Shown: positions 54,035 through 64,000 of the stretch, piece by piece
Position numbering within the stretch: position 1 is the stretch's first letter
How the letters are laid out: the number at the start of each line of letters is the position of its first letter
Origin: Chitinophagaceae bacterium
GTDB lineage: Bacteria > Bacteroidota > Bacteroidia > Chitinophagales > Chitinophagaceae
Assembly: GCA_004173235.1 (NCBI GenBank)
Contig: SEAC01000020.1
Location: 228,501-292,500, forward strand
Length of the DNA: 64,000 nucleotides
Reading direction: 5' to 3'
The notes under the pieces: generated by a model
What the model was told of the DNA's origin: nothing
What the model saw: the letters and a program-made list of their open reading frames with translations, nothing else
Databases searched by the model: none
Made by a program: the position numbers and the translations under genes

Positions 54035-57000
54035 ATGAGTCAGTGCAATGCCCTGTTGGGTACCCGAACGCGTACTGCCCGAACATCACGTTGGGGCGTC
54101 TACCTCTCCTCGCTGGCTGCCAGTATGTTTTTCATGCTGTCGGCCGGAGCTCAGACAACTTATTATTCTAAACCCGCCGCCACCAACTTTTCTGATGTGG
54201 CGAGTTGGGGATCGAACTCCGATGGATCGGGTTCGTCGCCGGCAAGCATTTCGAATGCCGACGACTACGTGATCGCCAACAATTCGGCGATGGCGCTCGA
54301 TGCCAGTTCGGCAGTGCGAAGTCTCACCATCAACACCGGCAGCCTGACGGTAGCCTCCAACACCCTCACCATTGCGCTCGCAACCGGCAACACATCTACG
54401 ATGTCGGTAACGGGAGGAACGCTGCAGGTGTCGGGCGGTACCATCGATGTGCGCGGCAACGTGGTCATCGGCCCCCTGGCCACCCTGAACCAGTCGGGCG
54501 GTTTGATCCGCGTGGATGGTAACAGTGGCACGGCCGGCACGAGCGTCGCTTCGGGCACAACGATCTTCTCGTTGCAAACGTTCGTTACCTACCTCACCGG
54601 TGGTACGATCCAGATCGTTGACCCCAACGCAGGTTCGGGTAACGCATTTGCGTACAACAACGGAAATCCTTTTAACCCAGAGCAGTCTTCCACGCACACA
54701 TTCCAGTTCGGCGATGGCGTTTCAACCGATGCCACCACGAACACCAGCGGCTTCAACGTGGACACCTGGACGGGCTCCGGCCGTTTCCAGTTTGCCAACC
54801 TCGAGTTCAACGGCGGCAACACGGGCAACCGTGCGCTGTTTACTTCGAGCTGGTCGATGGGCGTTGCGCGCAACCTCACCATCAGCTCGGGCACGTTCCG
54901 GATCAACTCCAGCGGTCTCGCCGTAGGTGGTAACCTCACCAACAACGGAACGCTGCAGGCCAACAACCCGGTAACGCTGTCCCTTTTCAACAACGGCAGT
55001 GTTACTCCGAGCCTGATCCCCCAAACGATCAGCGGCAGCGGCACCTTCCGGAATGCAACTACGAATGGTAGTTCAACCGCCAACTTCGCTACTCTTACAG
55101 TCAGCAACCTTTCGTCGGGTGGTGTCACCTTCGCCAGCGCCAACTCGCTGCTTAGTGCGAATGGCGTTACGAACACAGGTACCGTCAGCGGAACACTGAC
55201 CATTACCGCCGGGGCCATCAATCTTGCCGGCGGAACATTCGTTCTTGGTGTGAGCACCTCTTCTACCGGTACGCTCTCCTGGGTTTCCGGCGGATTCAAC
55301 GGTGGTTCCTTCAAACGCTTCTTCTCCACAACCGGCATGACCTCGACCCTTTCGTCGACGGTGCCGGTTTTCCCATTTGTGGTGAACGGCAGCGCGCGCC
55401 ACGTATATATGGCCAAGTCCGGCACGTGGACGGCCGCCGGTTCGGTAACGGCTACGCACACCGACGGTAGCGGTTACACGGCAGCATCGGTGACCGATGC
55501 CGGTTACCCGATCGAGCGCCGAAGCAACGCCTCCTGGAGCTTTGCCATCGGCAACGGCGCCAACCTGGGCAGTACTACCCTTTCGGTAGGACTGGCAGGT
55601 GAAGGCGTTTTTGCACTTGCGAGCACACCCGGCATCGCCCCGCGCCTGATGCAGGCCGCGGCTGCTGCGGGCACACATGTGGCGGGCACTGGTAGCCAGT
55701 CGGCCCCGATTGGCAACCGCTCAACACTGAGTGCAACGGACCTTACAAGTAACACACACTACCTCGGTGTATCTACCGCCGACGTTGGCTTCTACACCAT
55801 TGCTTCCGGCAACTGGGAAGATGCTTCTACCTGGAGCACCGGCAGTGTGCCGACGTCCAACGACATCGTAACGATCTCCGATGGCCATACCGTAACCATC
55901 AACGGAACTGCGGCTAACGCCAAAGCGGTATCGATGGTGGGAACCAGCATTCTCAACGTTACCGGCAGCAGCCTCACCATTCCTAGTCCGGCCGCTTCGG
56001 GCATCGTGTTTACCACGGGCCTGCAGGCGCGGCTGAATGTGAGCGGCGGCACCGTTACCATCGGTAGCGGACTTGTGCGTTACTCCGGTTTGCAGAACAA
56101 CGGTACGCTGAGCGTATCGTCGGGCACGCTGGATGTAAACGGATACCTGATCAGCTCTTCCACTTCAACGTTCATCCAGTCGGGAGGCGCTATCAATATC
56201 GACCAGAACGCCGCGGGCAGCCAAACCAACAGCTACATTGCCGGTGCGGGTCTTCAGCTCATCACCGCGAACATCACGCTGAGCGGCGGTACACTGACCA
56301 TCATCGATCCGAACGCCAACACAACAACGAACACGCCTGCGTTCACCTACACGGGCACCGGCCTCATCTATGCCTCAACGAGTCATACGATGCGCTTCGG
56401 CGACGGCGTTTCTACGGATGCGGGCGTAACCGGCTACGGCTTCCGCTACAACCCCAGCACGATCGTGTTTGGCAATGTAGTGATTGACGCCCTTAACAAC
56501 CTGGCTACGATTGGCAGTGCTTCTACAGGCCGCGTTGTAACCACGGCAGCCAGCACCTACATTAATGGTGACCTCACCATTACTTCGGGTGAACTGCAGC
56601 TGAGCGGCACGACGACGTATTTCGCCAAGAACATCAACAACAACGGTACACTCACCTCTACGAGCACTGTTGCCACGGGCATTACTGCCGCGGGAATCAT
56701 CACCACGACGCCGAACGCGCAAACGATCGGCGGCACCGGTTTCTTCCGCAACCTGGCATCATCGCCGACCGCGAGCTTTACCAATCTTAACATCAACAAC
56801 AGTCACGCGACGGGCGTAACGCTCGGTGTTCCGTTGCAAGTAAGCGGCACGCTGAGCATGATCATCGGCGTGGTCAACACCACGTCGACCAACCTGCTGC
56901 GACTGGGCACAGGCACGGCTTCGGGTACGCTCACGATGAGCCTCCCGGGCAGCGCCACCAATATGATCAAAGGGCCTTTCGCCCGTACGATCCCGGCGAG

Positions 57001-60000
57001 CCAAACGGGCAACACTACTTACCTGTTCCCGGTAGGCAAGTCGGCCTACAACCCCTACGAGCTGGTGAATCCGATCACTACTTCGGGAGGTGCGGTTGTG
57101 GTGAGTGCCGAAGCATTTGACGGCAGCACAGGCGGAACCGCCGGTGCCGCTTTCAGCGCGATCAGCAACAGCCGTTACTGGCAGGTGTCAGTTCTGTCGG
57201 GCGCCGGCAACTTTACGAGCAGCCTGATGCGTCTCAACGATACGCGTGGTTCGTTCAACGCGGTTGGTGGAAGCGCAACCCTTACCGGCACGTACAACCT
57301 TGTAGGTGGCGGTCAGCCCGCGCTCACTTCTTCGTCGATCACTACAGTGGCTCCTGCTACTACAAGCCTCGAAGGATACTACCTGATGGCTACTACGGCA
57401 CCGCCGACGATCAGCAACGTAACCATCACCCCTGGTGGCGGCGACCGCTGCTCGCAGAGCCTCACCCGTACCATTACGGCTGATGTAACTCCTTCGGGAG
57501 CTGCGCTCACTTCGGTTGTGATCAACTACTCGGTTAACGGAGGCGCTACGCAAACGGTGTCGATGACGAACACCAGTGGCAACACCTGGTCGGGAACGAT
57601 TCCGTCAGTTTCGCCGTCGAGCGGAACGGTTACCTGGAGCGTAGTAGCTACCGATGGCAACATGCTGGTGGCAACGCAGGCAGGTGCCAGCTACCAGGAT
57701 AACCCGCTCGGATCAGCAGCGGTAACGATCAGTGCAAGCCCCACTTCCATCTGCGAAGGAGCGAGCACTACGCTCACTGCAACCGTTACCAACGGCGGTG
57801 CCACTTCGGCCAGCCTGGGTGCCGGTGCTTCCACGAGCTCGACGCTGGGTGTCACTCCTTACTACCACTTCTATGGTGGTGCAAAAACGCAATACATCAT
57901 CAAGGCATCCGAGATGACGGCTGCAGGTTTCGTTTCGGGCAGCATCAAGTCGCTCGCCTTCGAGATCAGCTCACTGGGCACTACGCCGCTGAACAGCTTC
58001 AGCATCTCGATGGGGCACACCGCTGCCACTTCGATGACTGCTAACGCTCCGATCACCAGCGGCCTCACCATGGTGTATTCGAACGCGGCGCAAGCGCTTG
58101 CCCTCGGTGTGAATACATACAACTTCAGCTCGCCTTTCCTCTGGGATGGCACTTCCAACATCGTCGTTTCTGTTGTATATAGCAACGTGAATGGCGGCAA
58201 CACGAGCAGCACTGTGAAGTCGGACGTAACGGCCTTCACTTCATCGGGCGCCATTGCAGCCGATAATGCTACCGCGGCCAACATTCTCACTGCAGCAAAT
58301 GCTGCAGCAACAGGAGGCAGCGCCACAACCAGCGGCGCCAGCACTTCACGCCCCCGCATCACCTTTACGATGGCGGTGCCTGTGCTTGGCTCTTATCTGT
58401 TTGCAGGAACTGCTTATGCCGACAACGCCAACGCGAACAGCATCACATTCGTTCCTTCAGGAACCAACACCTATTATGTTCAGGGTTATGAGAACGCAGA
58501 CCTCGGTGGTTGCGCTACCAACCTTTCCGCTTCGGGCGTGACCGTAACGGTGAACCCGGTTCCGACGGCTCCGACGGCTACGAACTCCGTACAATGCGGT
58601 ACGGCCGTGCCGACGGCTTCGGTTGCTTCCACTTCCGGCCTGCCTACTCCCACGTTCAAGTGGTATGACGCAGCCAGCGGAGGAACGCTTCTGCAAACGA
58701 GCACTTCTACTACCTACACAACGGCGATCAACGCCACCACGACCTTCTACGTATCCGAGCGCTCTGCTGCCGGTTGCGAAGGCCCGCGCACTGCGGTAAC
58801 GGTTACGGTGAACGTACCCGATGCCGTTACTGCCTCTTCCGATCTGAACAACGTGTGCCCAGGCACGACGGTAACACTGTCGGCTGCACAAACGGGTTCG
58901 ACCAACACGTACACGTACACCTGGACGGCATCGCCTGCCACGGGCTCCGGCATCGCTTCTTCGATGACGGGCGCTTCGGTGCAGATCGTGCCCACTGCGG
59001 GCGGAACCTACACCTACACCGTAACGGCTGTAGATGGTTCCTGCACGACAACATCTACGGTTAACGTAACCGTTGTTGCTCCTCCTTCGATTGCTACGGC
59101 TACTGGTCCTTCCGCTGTTTGCCCGTCGTCGCCGGTTGCGCTCGCTGCAACTTCGATGTCGGTGGCAGCCGGAACGGCAACCCTGGGTAACGGCACTGCC
59201 GCGACAGGTGGCGCCAACACAGGTGCAGGAAGCGGTCTTTCGCCTTTCTCCCAGTATTATGAAAGCACGCATACGCAGTATCTGCTGCATGCTTCGGATC
59301 TTACCGCATCAGGCCTCCGCGCAGGTAACATTACCTCGGTTTCGTTCGACGTAACAACCGCGGATCCTGCCATGCTCAACTTTGCGGCCTACACGGTGAA
59401 AATGGGCCACACGAACACGGCCTCGCTCAGCGCCATGCTGTCGCCCACGTTTACAACGGTATATGGTCCTTCCAGCCTCAGCGGCGCAACCGCCACGGGC
59501 ACAAAGACGATCACCTTCACTACACCATTCAACTGGAACGGCACCTCCAACATCGTTGTGGACATTTGCTTCGCGAATGATCCGGGCGGTTCGGGTACGT
59601 TCTACACTACGAATGCGGCCGTGAATGGCACTACGGTTCCTTATACCGCAGTGTATGCCCTGTATCAGGACAATGCGAATCTTTGCGGTGCTGCCACCGG
59701 CACCAATGCAGCCAACTCGGGTTCCATCCTTCCGAACATGACGTTCGCCGGACAGGTCGCTACCAACATCACGTCCAGCCCGAACTTCACATGGACCTGG
59801 AACCCCGGTGGCCTCAACGGTGCTTCGGTAACCGCAACATCTCCTGCCAACAACACCGCCGCACCGGTCAACCAGGTGTACACGGTAACGTTGCTCGACA
59901 ACACTACGTCCTGTTCTGCTTCGGCGCAGGTAACGGTATCGGTCAACCCCACACCGTCGGCGCCCACTGCAACCAACTCTTCGCAGTGCGGTACGGCTGT

Positions 60001-63000
60001 TCCTACAGCTTCGGTTGCATCTACAACCGGTGCAGGCACGCCTACCTTCAAATGGTATGATGCAGCTTCTGGTGGCAACATGCTCCAGAGCAGCACTTCT
60101 ACCACGTACACTTCTGCCATCAGCAGCACTACTACGTTCTATGTTGCAGAGGCATCCGCTGCTGGTTGCGAAAGCGCCCGCACGGCCGTAACGGTTTCCG
60201 TTACCTCGCCTGACGCGGTTACTGCTTCTGCAAACAGCCCTGTATGCGCAGGTACGGCAGTGAACCTGCTGGCTACGCAAACGGGTTCTACCAACACCTA
60301 CACCTACACCTGGACAGCTACACCGTCTACAGGCTCCGGCATCACGGGCTCTGTAACGGGTGCTTCGGCTTCGGTTACACCGACGGCCGCCGGCACTTAT
60401 GCTTACCTGGTTACCGCAGTAGACGGTACTTGTACCACTACTTCTACGGTGAACGTTACCGTGAACGGCAACCCGACCATCAGCACGGCTACCGGTCCTG
60501 CTTCGGTATGCTCCAATGCTCCTGTAGCACTTTCGGCTACCAGCGTTGGTGTTGGTTCCGGCACGGCTTCTATCGGAAACGCCGGCACTACCGTGAGTGG
60601 TACCGCTATCTCTCCGTTTGGCCAGCTGTACGAGAGCGCACACTCGCAATACCTGATCCGCGCCTCCGACCTCGTGGCTGCGGGCCTGCATGCGGGTAAT
60701 ATCACGAGCGTAACCTTCAACGTTACGGCGGCTTCCAGTACGCTGCCTTTCACCAACTACACGATGAAGATGGCCCACACGGCAGCCACCAACCTCACCG
60801 GCCTGCTGTCGCCTTCCTTCACGACTGTGTTCAACCCGCAAACTTACCCGGACGTTTCCACCACCGGTGCCAAGACGATCAACTTCGACGCACCGTTCAA
60901 CTGGGATGGTACGAGCAACATCGTTCTCGATGTTTGCTTCCATCAGGGTTCGGGTGATTGGACGGGCACTTCTACAGTGGCTGCTACCACGAAAAGCTAC
61001 ACTGCTGTCTGGGGTTACTACCAGGATGATGTGAGCACTTGTGGCACAACGGGTGACAACAACGCAACGAGCACCGCTCTTCCGGACATGGTGTTTGCCG
61101 GACAGGTAGCCAGCGATGTTTCCGCTTCCTTCAACTGGAGCTGGAACCCGGGCGGCCTCACGGGCGCATCGGTTACGGCAACGGCACCTGCCAACAACAC
61201 GGCAGCCAACGTCAACCAGGTGTACACCGTTACTGCTACCAACCCCACAACGGGTTGCTTCAGCACCGCACAGGTAACTGTAGCCATCAAGCCGGTAGTT
61301 TCGGCGCCTGCTGCAACCAACTCGGTTCAGTGCGGTACCGGAATCCCGACTGCTTCGGTTGCTTCTACAACCGGTGCCGGTACTCCGACCTTCAAGTGGT
61401 ATGATGCTGCTTCTGGCGGCAACATGCTGCAAAGCAGTAGTTCTACTACCTACACTACATCGATCAACACAACGACCACGTTCTACGTTTCTGAGTACGA
61501 TGCTGCTGCCGGTTGCGAAAGCGCCCGCACGGCCGTAACGGTTACGGTGAACCAGCCGGATGCGGTCACCGCTTCGGCCAACGGTCCTGTGTGCCTGGGT
61601 TCTGCAGTGAACCTCTCGGTTAGCCAAACCGGATCTACCAACACCTACACGTATAGCTGGACCGCGACTCCGTCGACAGGCTCTGGCATCACGGGTAGTG
61701 TAGCCGGTGCTACGGCTTCTGTTACTCCGACTGCTGCCGGTACCTATGTGTACACGGTAACTGCGGTGGATGGATCCTGCACTACCACCTCCACGGTAAG
61801 TGTGACCGTGAATGCCAACCCGAATATCCTCACCACGACCGCTACGCCTTCATCGGTGTGCTCTGGTGGTTCTGTGCTCCTTTCCGCTACAACGGGTAAC
61901 ATTGGGGCAGGAACGGTAACGGTTGGAACGCAAACAACCACTTCGCAGGGCGGTAGCCCTTATCGCTCGGGACTGGGTGATCTCTACAAGGCGCAATACC
62001 TGTTCACCGCCGCCGAGCTGCACGCTGCTGGCCTCAATGCAGGCAGTGTAACGAGCGTTGCATTCAATGTGACCACGGTGGGCACGGGTGCTATGCCCAA
62101 CTTCACGATCAAGATGGGTCAAACGAGTGCAACGTCGCTCGGAACGACCTTCGACGCAGCTCCGCTGACCACGGTACTCAACCCGGTTAGCTACACAGCT
62201 GTGGCTGGTGTGAATACCCACACGTTCAACACGCCGTTCACCTGGGATGGCACGTCGAGCCTGATCGTTCAGGTTTGCCATGATGCTGTATTCAGTGGTT
62301 CCTCTACGGTAGCAATGGAAACGCCGCCATCCAACCGGGTGACTGTGACTTCCGGCGCCGGTGCCTGCGCACAAACGACAGGCCTCGTTAACGCGCTTCG
62401 TCCGATCATGACCTTTGGCGGACAGGCTCTCAACAACACAACGCCGAACTACAGCTTCGTGTGGACTCCGGGCAACCTCTCTGGTGCTACGGTGAACGCA
62501 ACGACGCCCAACACGAGCGGTGTGGTGACCTACACGGTTAAGGCCACCGACCTGCCAACGGGTTGCTTCTCTACTGCTACGGTGAACGTAACAGTGGGTG
62601 CTACACTCGTTCCGAATGGTTCGGCCAGCCCGGCTACCGTTTGCGTAGGCTCCAGCAGCACACTCACGGCTGCTCCCACCGGTGGTGGTGCACCGTTCAC
62701 CTACAGCTGGAAGGATGCTTCCAACACGGTGATCAGCACTTCTGCAACGTTCAGCGTTTCTCCTGCAACAACTACCACGTACACGCTGGCGGTTACCGAC
62801 AACTGCGGAACTACACAAACGCAGACGGTGACAGTAAACGTTACGCAGCCTCCGACTGTTTCGATCAACGAAGCAAGCCCGGTTGCTGTGTGCGCTACCA
62901 CGGCCAGCCTCACCAGCACTACGAACGCTGCTTCGCCAGCTTACGTATGGAACTACAACGGCGCTCCTGCCGGTGTAACTACAGCCAACTACACCGTAAA

Positions 63001-64000
63001 CGCCAGCGGTTCTTACACCGTGAAGGTTACGGACGGTGTTACCGGTTGCTCCAGCACATCGGCTCCTGTTACCGTGAACCTGCAGACCTACCCGGTTTCG
63101 GTTGCTGTAACGCCTTCGAGCGCTGCCACGATCTGCCTCGGTCAAAGCCAGACCATCACGGCTTCGGCAACATTTGCCAACGGTCCGGTTGCGATCATGA
63201 GCGAAGACTTCAACGGTGCATCTCCGGCCAACTTCACCATCTCCAACGGCGCGGGTGCTACCGGCACTGTAGGTGCCTGGACGATGCGCACCTCGCCGTA
63301 TACCTACGGCACGGTGCTCACGGCGGTGACCATCGACGGCTCGAAGTTCATTCTTGCTAACAGTGACGAAGCCGGTAGCGGCGCGACTACGGAAGCGCGC
63401 CTGACTTCGAATGCCTTCAGCACTATTGGCTACACGGCTGTGCAGGTTAACTTCAAACACTTCTACCGTTCCGTGGGCTCAGTAACCTTCGCAGGTGTCG
63501 AGTACTCCCTCAACGGAACGAACTGGACGACGGTGCCGAGCGGTTCGTTTGGAGGAACGAGCTCGACTGGTGGTGGCAGCAACCCGCCGACCATTTCATC
63601 GGTATCGCTCAACCTCCCTGCCGCTGCAATCGGCCAACCCAGCGTACGCATCCGCTTCCGCTACGACGCAGGATGGGATTACTACTGGGGTCTTGACGAC
63701 GTGCGCATCACCGGTAACACTACGGGCAACTTCGCGTGGGCTTCCACAACAGGTGCCGGTATCCCGGGCGCAGGTCAATCGGCGAGTCCTTCCAACAACA
63801 GCATCTCTGTAACGCCAACAGCTGCCGGCAGCTACACCTACACGGTAACGGCTTCGGTGCCTGGTAACTCCTGCACCAACACGGCTACGGTTACGCTCAA
63901 CGTGCTGACGCCTTCTACTGCACCTACCATGCTGAACTCTTCGGCTTCGGGTGCCGTATGTGCCAACTCCAACGTGATCCTGACCCAAACGGGCGGATCG
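54035..64000 (+). CDS. Second giant secreted repeat protein (3' end outside window)
   Basis: The frame is open for 3,322 codons to the right edge with no stop. The signal peptide is MSQCNALLGTRTRTARTSRW plus a hydrophobic core ending SAGAQ (about residue 40). Two beta-helix-like regions follow, each starting with an aromatic W-S-N type segment (FSDVASWGSNSDG near 50; NWEDASTWSTGSVPTSNDIVTISDG near 588). Three modules of about 450-463 residues come next (from about 1508, 1971 and 2421): an Ig-like part (CGTAVPTASVAS...FKWYDAASGG...), a second Ig-like part (NTYTYTWTASPATGSG...VDGSCTTTSTV), and a part with TQYLLHASDL...TPFNWNGTSNIVVDICF. PKD-like Ig domains and a MAM-like segment (about 3055-3225) precede the edge. 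A T9SS sorting domain is expected beyond the window. Role unknown, probably cell-surface. Confidence 0.88.
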   Translation, partial: MSQCNALLGTRTRTARTSRWGVYLSSLAASMFFMLSAGAQTTYYSKPAATNFSDVASWGSNSDGSGSSPASISNADDYVIANNSAMALDASSAVRSLTINTGSLTVASNTLTIALATGNTSTMSVTGGTLQVSGGTIDVRGNVVIGPLATLNQSGGLIRVDGNSGTAGTSVASGTTIFSLQTFVTYLTGGTIQIVDPNAGSGNAFAYNNGNPFNPEQSSTHTFQFGDGVSTDATTNTSGFNVDTWTGSGRFQFANLEFNGGNTGNRALFTSSWSMGVARNLTISSGTFRINSSGLAVGGNLTNNGTLQANNPVTLSLFNNGSVTPSLIPQTISGSGTFRNATTNGSSTANFATLTVSNLSSGGVTFASANSLLSANGVTNTGTVSGTLTITAGAINLAGGTFVLGVSTSSTGTLSWVSGGFNGGSFKRFFSTTGMTSTLSSTVPVFPFVVNGSARHVYMAKSGTWTAAGSVTATHTDGSGYTAASVTDAGYPIERRSNASWSFAIGNGANLGSTTLSVGLAGEGVFALASTPGIAPRLMQAAAAAGTHVAGTGSQSAPIGNRSTLSATDLTSNTHYLGVSTADVGFYTIASGNWEDASTWSTGSVPTSNDIVTISDGHTVTINGTAANAKAVSMVGTSILNVTGSSLTIPSPAASGIVFTTGLQARLNVSGGTVTIGSGLVRYSGLQNNGTLSVSSGTLDVNGYLISSSTSTFIQSGGAINIDQNAAGSQTNSYIAGAGLQLITANITLSGGTLTIIDPNANTTTNTPAFTYTGTGLIYASTSHTMRFGDGVSTDAGVTGYGFRYNPSTIVFGNVVIDALNNLATIGSASTGRVVTTAASTYINGDLTITSGELQLSGTTTYFAKNINNNGTLTSTSTVATGITAAGIITTTPNAQTIGGTGFFRNLASSPTASFTNLNINNSHATGVTLGVPLQVSGTLSMIIGVVNTTSTNLLRLGTGTASGTLTMSLPGSATNMIKGPFARTIPASQTGNTTYLFPVGKSAYNPYELVNPITTSGGAVVVSAEAFDGSTGGTAGAAFSAISNSRYWQVSVLSGAGNFTSSLMRLNDTRGSFNAVGGSATLTGTYNLVGGGQPALTSSSITTVAPATTSLEGYYLMATTAPPTISNVTITPGGGDRCSQSLTRTITADVTPSGAALTSVVINYSVNGGATQTVSMTNTSGNTWSGTIPSVSPSSGTVTWSVVATDGNMLVATQAGASYQDNPLGSAAVTISASPTSICEGASTTLTATVTNGGATSASLGAGASTSSTLGVTPYYHFYGGAKTQYIIKASEMTAAGFVSGSIKSLAFEISSLGTTPLNSFSISMGHTAATSMTANAPITSGLTMVYSNAAQALALGVNTYNFSSPFLWDGTSNIVVSVVYSNVNGGNTSSTVKSDVTAFTSSGAIAADNATAANILTAANAAATGGSATTSGASTSRPRITFTMAVPVLGSYLFAGTAYADNANANSITFVPSGTNTYYVQGYENADLGGCATNLSASGVTVTVNPVPTAPTATNSVQCGTAVPTASVASTSGLPTPTFKWYDAASGGTLLQTSTSTTYTTAINATTTFYVSERSAAGCEGPRTAVTVTVNVPDAVTASSDLNNVCPGTTVTLSAAQTGSTNTYTYTWTASPATGSGIASSMTGASVQIVPTAGGTYTYTVTAVDGSCTTTSTVNVTVVAPPSIATATGPSAVCPSSPVALAATSMSVAAGTATLGNGTAATGGANTGAGSGLSPFSQYYESTHTQYLLHASDLTASGLRAGNITSVSFDVTTADPAMLNFAAYTVKMGHTNTASLSAMLSPTFTTVYGPSSLSGATATGTKTITFTTPFNWNGTSNIVVDICFANDPGGSGTFYTTNAAVNGTTVPYTAVYALYQDNANLCGAATGTNAANSGSILPNMTFAGQVATNITSSPNFTWTWNPGGLNGASVTATSPANNTAAPVNQVYTVTLLDNTTSCSASAQVTVSVNPTPSAPTATNSSQCGTAVPTASVASTTGAGTPTFKWYDAASGGNMLQSSTSTTYTSAISSTTTFYVAEASAAGCESARTAVTVSVTSPDAVTASANSPVCAGTAVNLLATQTGSTNTYTYTWTATPSTGSGITGSVTGASASVTPTAAGTYAYLVTAVDGTCTTTSTVNVTVNGNPTISTATGPASVCSNAPVALSATSVGVGSGTASIGNAGTTVSGTAISPFGQLYESAHSQYLIRASDLVAAGLHAGNITSVTFNVTAASSTLPFTNYTMKMAHTAATNLTGLLSPSFTTVFNPQTYPDVSTTGAKTINFDAPFNWDGTSNIVLDVCFHQGSGDWTGTSTVAATTKSYTAVWGYYQDDVSTCGTTGDNNATSTALPDMVFAGQVASDVSASFNWSWNPGGLTGASVTATAPANNTAANVNQVYTVTATNPTTGCFSTAQVTVAIKPVVSAPAATNSVQCGTGIPTASVASTTGAGTPTFKWYDAASGGNMLQSSSSTTYTTSINTTTTFYVSEYDAAAGCESARTAVTVTVNQPDAVTASANGPVCLGSAVNLSVSQTGSTNTYTYSWTATPSTGSGITGSVAGATASVTPTAAGTYVYTVTAVDGSCTTTSTVSVTVNANPNILTTTATPSSVCSGGSVLLSATTGNIGAGTVTVGTQTTTSQGGSPYRSGLGDLYKAQYLFTAAELHAAGLNAGSVTSVAFNVTTVGTGAMPNFTIKMGQTSATSLGTTFDAAPLTTVLNPVSYTAVAGVNTHTFNTPFTWDGTSSLIVQVCHDAVFSGSSTVAMETPPSNRVTVTSGAGACAQTTGLVNALRPIMTFGGQALNNTTPNYSFVWTPGNLSGATVNATTPNTSGVVTYTVKATDLPTGCFSTATVNVTVGATLVPNGSASPATVCVGSSSTLTAAPTGGGAPFTYSWKDASNTVISTSATFSVSPATTTTYTLAVTDNCGTTQTQTVTVNVTQPPTVSINEASPVAVCATTASLTSTTNAASPAYVWNYNGAPAGVTTANYTVNASGSYTVKVTDGVTGCSSTSAPVTVNLQTYPVSVAVTPSSAATICLGQSQTITASATFANGPVAIMSEDFNGASPANFTISNGAGATGTVGAWTMRTSPYTYGTVLTAVTIDGSKFILANSDEAGSGATTEARLTSNAFSTIGYTAVQVNFKHFYRSVGSVTFAGVEYSLNGTNWTTVPSGSFGGTSSTGGGSNPPTISSVSLNLPAAAIGQPSVRIRFRYDAGWDYYWGLDDVRITGNTTGNFAWASTTGAGIPGAGQSASPSNNSISVTPTAAGSYTYTVTASVPGNSCTNTATVTLNVLTPSTAPTMLNSSASGAVCANSNVILTQTGGS
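58559..62560 (+). repeat. Three coding modules of about 1.35-1.39 kb
   Basis: Module starts near 58559, 59949 and 61297 (protein motif P.A..NS.QCGT..PTASVAS) are spaced 1,390 and 1,348 bp. Within each, three sub-blocks keep the same order. An additional lone copy of the third sub-block (YHFYGGAKTQYIIKASEM...SPFLWDGTSNIVVSVVY) lies before the first module at about 57730-58370. Similarity is strong in protein and moderate in DNA. Confidence 0.8.

Noticed and set aside
59309..63460. Minus-strand frames of 772 and 536 codons opposite the second giant gene
   Set aside because: The sense frame is open for 3,322 codons with a signal peptide and recognisable domains; the antisense frames are Arg/Ser/Cys-rich shadows.

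Overview
The window is a chromosomal piece of a Bacteroidota genome, probably Chitinophagales/Chitinophagaceae (inference). The evidence is a Bacteroidota-type division cluster (murC-ftsQ-ftsA-ftsZ, with a long-tailed FtsZ), several proteins of families largely confined to this phylum (DUF6427, DsbD-alpha partner, FadN with enoyl-CoA hydratase), start sites without Shine-Dalgarno sequences, TAnnTTTG-like promoter boxes, and a giant cell-surface protein ending in a type IX secretion (T9SS) sorting domain. GC content is high (near 57-58 % by eye), apart from an AT-rich island at about 14.5-14.8 kb. No tRNA, rRNA or CRISPR array was seen.

Layout. 1-6.24 kb: end of the dcw cluster (murC cut by the left edge, ftsQ, ftsA, ftsZ, strong terminator). 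6.2-13.6 kb: a DUF6544-type membrane protein broken by an in-frame stop, a small lipoprotein, a CHASE3 histidine kinase with a single-domain response regulator, a TIGR01777 epimerase, and a catalytic/non-catalytic pair of M16 peptidases. 13.6-17.2 kb: a rearranged accessory patch with a zincin metalloprotease, a 21-bp-periodic AT-rich array, a Fic protein whose Fic motif has Gln in place of His, a broken second copy of the metalloprotease fused to a scrap of a cyclase 3' end, and a GNAT acetyltransferase. 17.2-35.4 kb: mostly housekeeping genes (class III cyclase, fadN, metG, lipoprotein metalloprotease, two tandem LD-carboxypeptidases, kup, a DUF6427 operon, purQ, a two-gene DsbD system) and a GAF protein that looks like a dead histidine kinase. 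35.7-64 kb: two giant secreted repeat proteins in tandem. The first has 5,954 residues with 20 units of about 259 residues and a T9SS C-terminal domain. The second has at least 3,322 residues and runs off the right edge.

How it fits together. murC, ftsQ, ftsA and ftsZ serve septal wall synthesis, and the two LD-carboxypeptidases probably act in peptidoglycan recycling or trimming. DsbD-alpha and DsbD would carry reductant to the periplasm. The giant proteins would be exported through Sec and T9SS and displayed as adhesins or surface fibres; this role is inferred from architecture only.

Many intergenic spacers carry their own short tandem array (7-, 8-, about 10- or 21-bp units) or a palindrome. 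Similar low-complexity sequence also occurs inside the MetG interdomain linker and at the purQ stop codon. These spacer elements, the rearranged Fic patch and the giant repeat genes are the most unusual parts of the window.
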